From: Pseudomonadota bacterium
Lineage (GTDB): Bacteria > Pseudomonadota > Gammaproteobacteria > Burkholderiales > Ferrovaceae
Direction of reading: 5' to 3'
DNA length: 33,829 bases
NCBI GenBank assembly: GCA_021826025.1
Contig: JAKBBG010000012.1
Location: 1 to 33,829 of the forward strand
A program made the translations under genes and the position numbers. The notes under the pieces are model-generated. The model saw only the letters and a list, made by a program, of their open reading frames with translations. It was not told the DNA's origin and did not search any database. This document shows, one piece after another, positions 31,007 to 33,829 of the stretch (positions within the stretch are counted from its first letter, which is position 1; every line of letters starts with the position of its first letter).

Positions 31007-31014
31007 GGCTTCAT
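30877..31014 (-). CDS. Small basic ORF, 45 aa
   Basis: A short ORF starting MKPVTGNKGSAPP and rich in Arg, Thr and Ala (CTRTRARERTTFLHKYARAREQ), with an imperfect internal repeat around the two RARE segments. It has a strong GAGGTGAG site six bases before ATG and overlaps the RHH start by a few bases, so it fits the tight leftward operon. The VTGNK near its start is encoded by the repeated palindrome also found in the RHH and virion genes. The GC-rich CGCG runs could instead mean this is a non-coding site region; coding status is uncertain. Confidence 0.4.
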   Translation of the reverse strand: MKPVTGNKGSAPPSFATCTRTRARERTTFLHKYARAREQGGNRDD

Positions 31015-31019
31015 GGCGC

Positions 31020-31388
31020 TCACCTCGCCCCCGGCCTTCTGGATTGGATCTGGTTGACGTTGAAGCCGACTGCCGACAGGAATGCCAGGGCAATGCATAT
31101 CGCAGCTTGGGCACCGTATGAGCGGGCGCTGTAGCGATCCATCAGGGCATCCTCCAGCTCGAACACGAGGCGCCACACCGGAGACAGGTGCGAGAAGTCG
31201 CTTTTCCGGCGCGGCCGGCCAGTGCCTGGTGGGATGCGGGAGCCACAAGCGGCCAACACGGCCATGGCGACAGATGCAACAGCGTGGCGCCAGTGTTGAT
31301 TGGACTGATAGGCCGAATTGAGCCAGTTGTCGGTGGCCATGGTTGCGTGCCAGATCCGAGGGCGCAGACGGGCGTTCCAGAGTTTCAT
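31020..31388 (-). CDS. Hypothetical 122-aa protein with two hydrophobic segments
   Basis: No family recognised. It has a first hydrophobic stretch with a following cysteine (AVASVAMAVLAACGS, about 36-50), a basic/polar middle and a second hydrophobic stretch near the C-terminus (AQAAICIALAFLSAVGF, about 93-109), so it may be a small inner-membrane protein. AAGGAGAG precedes the start at 31388. It is one of a row of leftward genes between the 148-aa gene and terS. Confidence 0.55.
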   Translation of the reverse strand: MKLWNARLRPRIWHATMATDNWLNSAYQSNQHWRHAVASVAMAVLAACGSRIPPGTGRPRRKSDFSHLSPVWRLVFELEDALMDRYSARSYGAQAAICIALAFLSAVGFNVNQIQSRRPGAR

Positions 31389-31399
31389 AGTGCTCTCCT

Positions 31400-31846
31400 T
31401 CAGGCTGCCGCCGGCGACGTCAGGGAAAACTCCGCGGCGCGCAAACCTGGTGGGTTCCCATCAGGTGCGGTTTCGGTTTCATCCCCAGGCTCTTCGAAGT
31501 AATCGTCCATCACGTCCTCCAAGGCCACGACGGCATCCCACAGCGCCTGAACCTCTGGATCGTCCGCCGACGAACCCGAACCTGGCGGATAAATCGGGGC
31601 GGCTGCCAAGTCGTCGTGGATGTCCACCAAGCGGCTACGGAGGCGCTCCAGGCGTTTTTTGAGGGCTCGGGGTTGCCCAGGTGGCTTGGCAGGCTCCAGG
31701 AGCCCCACGGCCTCGGCAACGTGCCGAAGCTGTGAGGGGTGAACCTCGATGGTGACGGGGTCATCAATTCCCCATTGCTGTTCAAGCTGGATCGTGCCGT
31801 CCTCAAGTTTCCGGAACGTCAGGTCATGCATTTTTGCTGTGGTCAT
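31400..31846 (-). CDS. Hypothetical 148-aa protein
   Basis: A soluble acidic protein. The N-terminal 50 residues (LTFRKLEDGTIQLEQQWG, then VTIEVHPSQLRHVAEAVGLL) look like a small beta-rich domain followed by a helix. Then come a basic helix (ALKKRLERLRSRLVDIHDDL), an acidic helix (DPEVQALWDAVVALEDVMDDYFEEPGDE) and a disordered tail. GGAG lies eight bases before the ATG. The gap upstream (31847-32005) contains a stable hairpin at 31872-31895 and another at 31920-31948 but no gene. Function unknown. Confidence 0.6.
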   Translation of the reverse strand: MTTAKMHDLTFRKLEDGTIQLEQQWGIDDPVTIEVHPSQLRHVAEAVGLLEPAKPPGQPRALKKRLERLRSRLVDIHDDLAAAPIYPPGSGSSADDPEVQALWDAVVALEDVMDDYFEEPGDETETAPDGNPPGLRAAEFSLTSPAAA

Positions 31847-32005
31847 TGGGTTAGCTCCGTTGGGTTTTGGAACCCGGGAGCCGAAGCCCCCGGGTGGCAG
31901 GCACTCAGACAGTCAGATGTCGGGCCGCCGCCTTTTTCCAAGGCCCGATTTGCCATAAGGGTTCCCGGAAAGCCTTTTAGGACGGGCATTCCGGCTGTTT
32001 TGAGG

Positions 32006-32067
32006 CAGGTACAGGTATCAGGTAACAGGTTCAGGTAACTGCTATCTGCTAACTGCTTACTGCTACC
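32006..32067. repeat. Tandem CAGGTA and CTGCTAn short-repeat block
   Basis: Five CAGGTA/CAGGTT copies at 32006-32037 are followed by four CTGCTA/CTGCTT copies starting at 32039, 32046, 32053 and 32060, an exact 7-bp period. The 11-mer TTACTGCTACC at 32057-32067 recurs at 33269-33279 inside the right-end iterons. The block runs into the last codons of the 152-aa gene. Confidence 0.7.
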
Positions 32068-32521
32068 CGGTTTCAGCGCAGAGGATTGTGTCGATGACGG
32101 AGTAGCGCGCAGCCTCCGGAAGCTCCCTTTGCCGGTAGTCGTGGGTGACAGTCCGGGTGCGGACCCGCCAAACCTTCCCCTTGAGGTCATGCAAGGAAAT
32201 CCGGTCTGGGCGCCGGGTAACGTCCAGGAGCCGTGCCAGGTCCTTGAAGAGGTCGGATCCGCGCGCCAGGGTGAACTTGCCGCCTCGGCCCGGCCGCCCG
32301 ACGAGGGCCCGGACGCGGTATGGCCGGAAGAGCTTCGTGTCGAGGTAGGGCCCCATGTCGATGATGGCGAAACGCAGGAACACCTTGCCGGTCTTGAACG
32401 CGAGGGCCGTGTCGTGACCGTCGTAGCGCACCAGGTATTCACCGTCAGGGATGAGAGGGGCGACATCCCCGACGATTTCGGCATCCCACGCGCCCCCATC
32501 ATCATCGACCCGCGCCGTCAT
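32063..32521 (-). CDS. Uncharacterised 152-aa element replication-region protein
   Basis: The protein reads as an OB-fold- or beta-barrel-like domain: LIPDGEYLVRYDGHDTALAF, KVFLRFAIID, a basic loop RALVGRPGRGGKF, then a helix and KGKVWRVRTRTVTHD. This resembles small phage proteins near replication genes, possibly single-strand-DNA binding, but I cannot name a family. The start at 32521 has GGAGG seven bases ahead and overlaps the upstream winged-helix gene by 20 nt. Function not established. Confidence 0.6.
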   Translation of the reverse strand: MTARVDDDGGAWDAEIVGDVAPLIPDGEYLVRYDGHDTALAFKTGKVFLRFAIIDMGPYLDTKLFRPYRVRALVGRPGRGGKFTLARGSDLFKDLARLLDVTRRPDRISLHDLKGKVWRVRTRTVTHDYRQRELPEAARYSVIDTILCAETG

Positions 32522-32882
32522 GGCGCGCCTCCAGGCAGCCTGCGGCAAACTTCTGCCCATCCTCGCCGGCAGCGGCAATGGCCCCAGGGGGGAGTTCGTA
32601 GACCGCAATAACGGCTCGGCGGTTTCCATCAGACGTCGGAACCGTCTGGTCGGTCGTTGTGATTGGCCAGCCGTCTTGTCGGAGGTCCCATGCGTGGTGT
32701 GCCAATCTGCTGCTTCCGAATCTTCGCCAGCAGTCTAAATGCGTCAGCGCATCGCCCCGCAGCAGGGCGGCTAGGCACCGCCCCTTGACTGTGTCACGGC
32801 GTGGGTAGCACAATGGGACTTGAAAGTTTTGAGCATTACCGACGCCCGCTTGCCCGCGGGCGTTTTTATTGGAGGGTTCCAT
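32502..32882 (-). CDS. Winged helix-turn-helix domain protein
   Basis: 126 aa. Residues about 32-75 (VKGRCLAALLRGDALTHLDC, WRRFGSSRLAHHAWDLRQDGWPI) match the compact HTH_39-type domain in which a Leu/Gly pattern, a recognition helix around SSRLAHH and LRxxGW follow one another. Such proteins in phages and islands likely bind DNA near replication or control regions. The start at 32882 has AAGGAGGGG. The first 30 residues (KNARGQAGVGNAQNF) resemble, as far as I recall, N-termini of Ash/Icd-like reading frames of P4/P1-type elements. They overlap a hairpin on the opposite strand, so this part may be a read-through of a conserved RNA site. Confidence 0.65.
   Translation of the reverse strand: MEPSNKNARGQAGVGNAQNFQVPLCYPRRDTVKGRCLAALLRGDALTHLDCWRRFGSSRLAHHAWDLRQDGWPITTTDQTVPTSDGNRRAVIAVYELPPGAIAAAGEDGQKFAAGCLEARHDGAGR
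32785..32867 (+). ncRNA. Candidate short antisense RNA over the winged-helix gene start
   Basis: On the plus strand TTGACT (32785-32790), an 18-bp spacer and CACAAT (32809-32814) form a promoter-like pair. From about 32821 a transcript would run to an 8-bp hairpin, ACGCCCGC (32842-32849) / GCGGGCGT (32856-32863), and a T run, giving an RNA of roughly 45-50 nt. It lies opposite the 5' codons of the winged-helix gene, so it could pair with that mRNA. P4 and P1 control immunity with a small RNA (CI/C4) in a similar location; any homology is untested. Confidence 0.4.
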
Positions 32883-32891
32883 AGCCCCTCC

Positions 32892-33107
32892 TTACGCTGC
32901 AGCCTTCCCGGCTTGGGAAGTACGCTCAATGAGTTCGGCAATGTCGGCTGCGCGCCAGGCCGTGGTTCGTTCAGACAACCGCACCGGCGCAGGATACTTG
33001 CCAGCTTTTACGCCGGCCCACCACGACGAACGACTCACCGGAAAGAGCTTAAGGACATCCGGAAGGCGGATAAAGCCTGTCGGCGCTTGGGTGTTTTGAA
33101 TGTGCAT
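32892..33107 (-). CDS. AlpA-family transcriptional regulator/excisionase
   Basis: A 71-aa MerR-like helix-turn-helix protein: GFIRLPDVLKLFPVSRSSWW (about 11-30, recognition helix at VSRSSWW), then the wing GKYPAPVRLSERTTAWR (about 36-52) and a short C-terminal helix DIAELIER. AlpA proteins activate int or act as recombination-directionality factors in P4-like elements and mark the regulatory end of PICIs. The start at 33107 is chosen because GGAG lies six bases ahead; an ATG four codons upstream has no ribosome site. It heads the leftward operon. Confidence 0.88.
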   Translation of the reverse strand: MHIQNTQAPTGFIRLPDVLKLFPVSRSSWWAGVKAGKYPAPVRLSERTTAWRAADIAELIERTSQAGKAAA

Positions 33108-33186
33108 TTTGGTCTCCATTTAGTCCAACTGTGTGTTGCTGGACAGGAGGTTTCATTCAACACCGCCCCGATGGCGCTGAAAAGCA

Positions 33187-33216
33187 ATTAGATTTGCGGA
33201 AACGTGTTAGCGCAAA
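33187..33216 (-). promoter_or_regulatory. alpA promoter with overlapping inverted repeat
   Basis: On the minus strand TTGCGC (plus 33210-33215), a 17-bp spacer and TCTAAT (33187-33192) form a promoter about 80 bp before alpA. The inverted repeat TTTGCG (33193-33198) / CGCAAA (33211-33216) spans the spacer and -35 and would suit a dimeric repressor, perhaps AlpA itself or a helper-phage-encoded switch. Confidence 0.45.
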
Positions 33217-33265
33217 AAACAGAAGATGGGCGCTTGGCATATCCGCTGCGCCAGTCAATACCCGG

Positions 33266-33327
33266 CTGTTACTGCTACCGATTCTGTGCTGTTACAGCTA
33301 CTGTTACGCACCCTGATACAGCTACCG
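33266..33327 (-). repeat. Three iteron-like 15-bp direct repeats
   Basis: Read on the minus strand: CGGTAGCAGTAACAG (33280-33266), CAGTAGCTGTAACAG (33303-33289) and CGGTAGCTGTATCAG (33327-33313), spaced 23 and 24 bp apart, about two helical turns. They lie in the 560-bp gene-free stretch upstream of alpA and may be a replication origin or activator array. No replication initiator was recognised in the window. Confidence 0.6.
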
Positions 33328-33451
33328 GTTTCCAGTCACAGTAACGTGGGGAGAAAAGGGTAAGGGCAAAATGACGCCCTCCAAAAAGTGACTGGGCAGA
33401 CTCAGGAAGCGGGGTTCAACTCTATATTCGCTGGTATCATGCAGGTGCATC

Positions 33452-33503
33452 CTCGGGGTACAGCCACCCAGCAAGGCCTGGGGGTATATTTTGGGGTACA
33501 TTT
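33452..33503 (+). repeat. Right-end GGGGTA repeats (candidate integrase arm sites)
   Basis: CTCGGGGTACA (33452-33462), CTGGGGGTATAT (about 33478-33489) and TTGGGGTACAT (about 33491-33502) are imperfect direct repeats near the candidate attR. The same GGGGGTATAT word is at 18633-18642 beside the integrase promoter. Arm-type binding sites at both ends are usual for P4-type integrases. Confidence 0.55.
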
Positions 33504-33552
33504 GAAAACAGAAAAACCTAGATTGAGAACCCATGCGGGTTTCCGGGCGCTG

Positions 33553-33574
33553 TTCGATTAAGGCCCCGGCACCA
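33553..33574 (+). other. Candidate attR (decayed tRNA-Leu 3' end)
   Basis: TTCGATT followed by AAGGCCCCGG and CACCA aligns to the T loop-to-CCA end of tRNA-Leu at 19 of 23 positions with one gap (GGCCCCGG-CACCA). The displaced host copy is free to decay, so mismatches are tolerable. It sits right after the arm-type repeats, as expected. A chance match cannot be excluded. Confidence 0.45.
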
Positions 33575-33680
33575 TCCCCCAGCCCTCCCAAAATCCAGAA
33601 AACCGGGCCAGCGCAAGCAGCCTTTCGATGAAAGGGAAATAGGCAGATAATTTTGCCATCGCACGGTTCCGGAGTAAGCA

Positions 33681-33829
33681 ATGAGCGACTGCTGCGCTTC
33701 GTCTGAATGCGGCCCAAGCCACCCAAAGAAGCACCGCTGCCCAGCAAATGGACGGGAATACCCGGAGGTGTCGGTACGAACCATCTCGCACCACATTGTC
33801 GACGTCTGGGAATGGCGAGCCAGCGCAAG
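33681..33829 (+). CDS. CopZ-like metal/iron-sulfur-binding protein, N-terminal part (runs off window)
   Basis: The first 49 codons are open to the window end with no stop. The N-terminal CC pair (residues 4-5), Cys10 and Cys20 (RCPANG), followed by VSVRTISHHIVDVW, match the Zn/[2Fe-2S] N-terminal domain of CopZ-type copper chaperones, where Cys ligands precede a helix with Thr-x-x-His-His. A GGAG site precedes the ATG. It lies past the candidate attR, so it is probably host chromosome, or the next island. Confidence 0.7.
   Translation, partial: MSDCCASSECGPSHPKKHRCPANGREYPEVSVRTISHHIVDVWEWRASA

Larger units (their letters stand above)
18496..33574. mobile_element. Putative tRNA-Leu-integrated phage satellite-like element (about 15 kb)
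   Basis: The element starts at the tRNA-Leu 3' end with a P4-type integrase and ends with an alpA-type regulator and a candidate attR. Between them are cargo genes and a leftward module including a terminase small subunit, a 319-aa protein and a 1463-aa polyvalent virion protein. No TerL, portal, major capsid, tail, holin or endolysin gene, relaxase or type IV secretion gene was recognised. Size, int/alpA placement and TerS without TerL resemble phage-inducible chromosomal islands; a decayed podovirus-type prophage is the main alternative. The right boundary is uncertain. Confidence 0.6.

Noticed and set aside
30885-31019. CGCG runs read as a CpG-type or Z-DNA regulatory element
   Set aside because: Alternating CG runs arise easily in this GC-rich DNA; the repeat and small-ORF explanations are better supported.
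31872-31895. Stable hairpin with a CTTCGG loop (minus strand) as terminator or riboswitch
   Set aside because: No T run follows and no known riboswitch core was recognised; noted only as structure in the gap.
18496-33574. Integrative conjugative element
   Set aside because: No relaxase, coupling protein or type IV secretion genes were recognised; phage packaging-type genes are present instead.
18496-33574. Complete inducible prophage
   Set aside because: No large terminase, portal, capsid, tail or lysis gene was seen between the integrase and the candidate attR.
33322-33828. Minus-strand open frame at the right edge
   Set aside because: It runs through the repeats, the candidate attR and the CopZ-like gene, has no good start, and conflicts with the Cys-rich protein on the plus strand.

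Overview
The left 18.4 kb is dense, high-GC chromosomal DNA of a Gram-negative proteobacterium, most likely a betaproteobacterium. This is inferred from E. coli-type ThyA, ClpSA, NADP isocitrate dehydrogenase and PurB, the queA-tgt-yajC-secD-secF order, and GC-rich codon use. No species can be named from sequence alone.

Host region, left to right: thyA; clpA/clpS (minus strand, ATGA-coupled) for adaptor-directed proteolysis; a cold-shock protein gene; icd on the minus strand, divergent from an rraA-like gene, then aceA and aceB. Together icd, aceA and aceB form a TCA/glyoxylate branch-point cluster. Next come a small Ala/Lys-rich exported peptide, mnmA, a GST-like gene, purB, and a minus-strand run queA-tgt-yajC-secD-secF-dedA (queuosine tRNA modification plus the Sec accessory complex). 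A tRNA-Leu(CAA) gene closes the host segment.

From the 3' end of tRNA-Leu (about 18.5 kb) to about 33.57 kb lies an integrated mobile element of roughly 15 kb. At its left end are a stand-alone integrase arm-binding-domain protein and a full P4-type tyrosine integrase. Small cargo genes follow on the plus strand: two short ORFs with identical ribosome-binding leaders, two unknown proteins, a frameshifted YpsA/SLOG-like gene and an exported protein. AT-richer cargo genes lie on the minus strand: a 15-residue-repeat exported protein and a 359-aa unknown. The rest is a leftward phage-like module: an AlpA regulator at the right end, a winged-helix protein, an uncharacterised 152-aa protein, several small ORFs, a small RHH-like protein, a terminase small subunit (TerS), a 319-aa protein and a 1463-aa polyvalent/ejection-like virion protein. 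No large terminase, portal, capsid, tail or lysis gene was seen.

A tRNA-anchored 15-kb element with int at one end, alpA at the other and TerS without TerL looks more like a phage satellite (PICI-like) than a complete prophage. The right end holds iteron-like repeats, GGGGTA integrase arm-type repeats matching one inside the integrase promoter, and a partly decayed copy of the tRNA-Leu 3' end (candidate attR). Beyond it a CopZ-like metal/cluster-binding gene begins and runs off the window. The satellite reading is inference; the gene content and repeats are seen directly.
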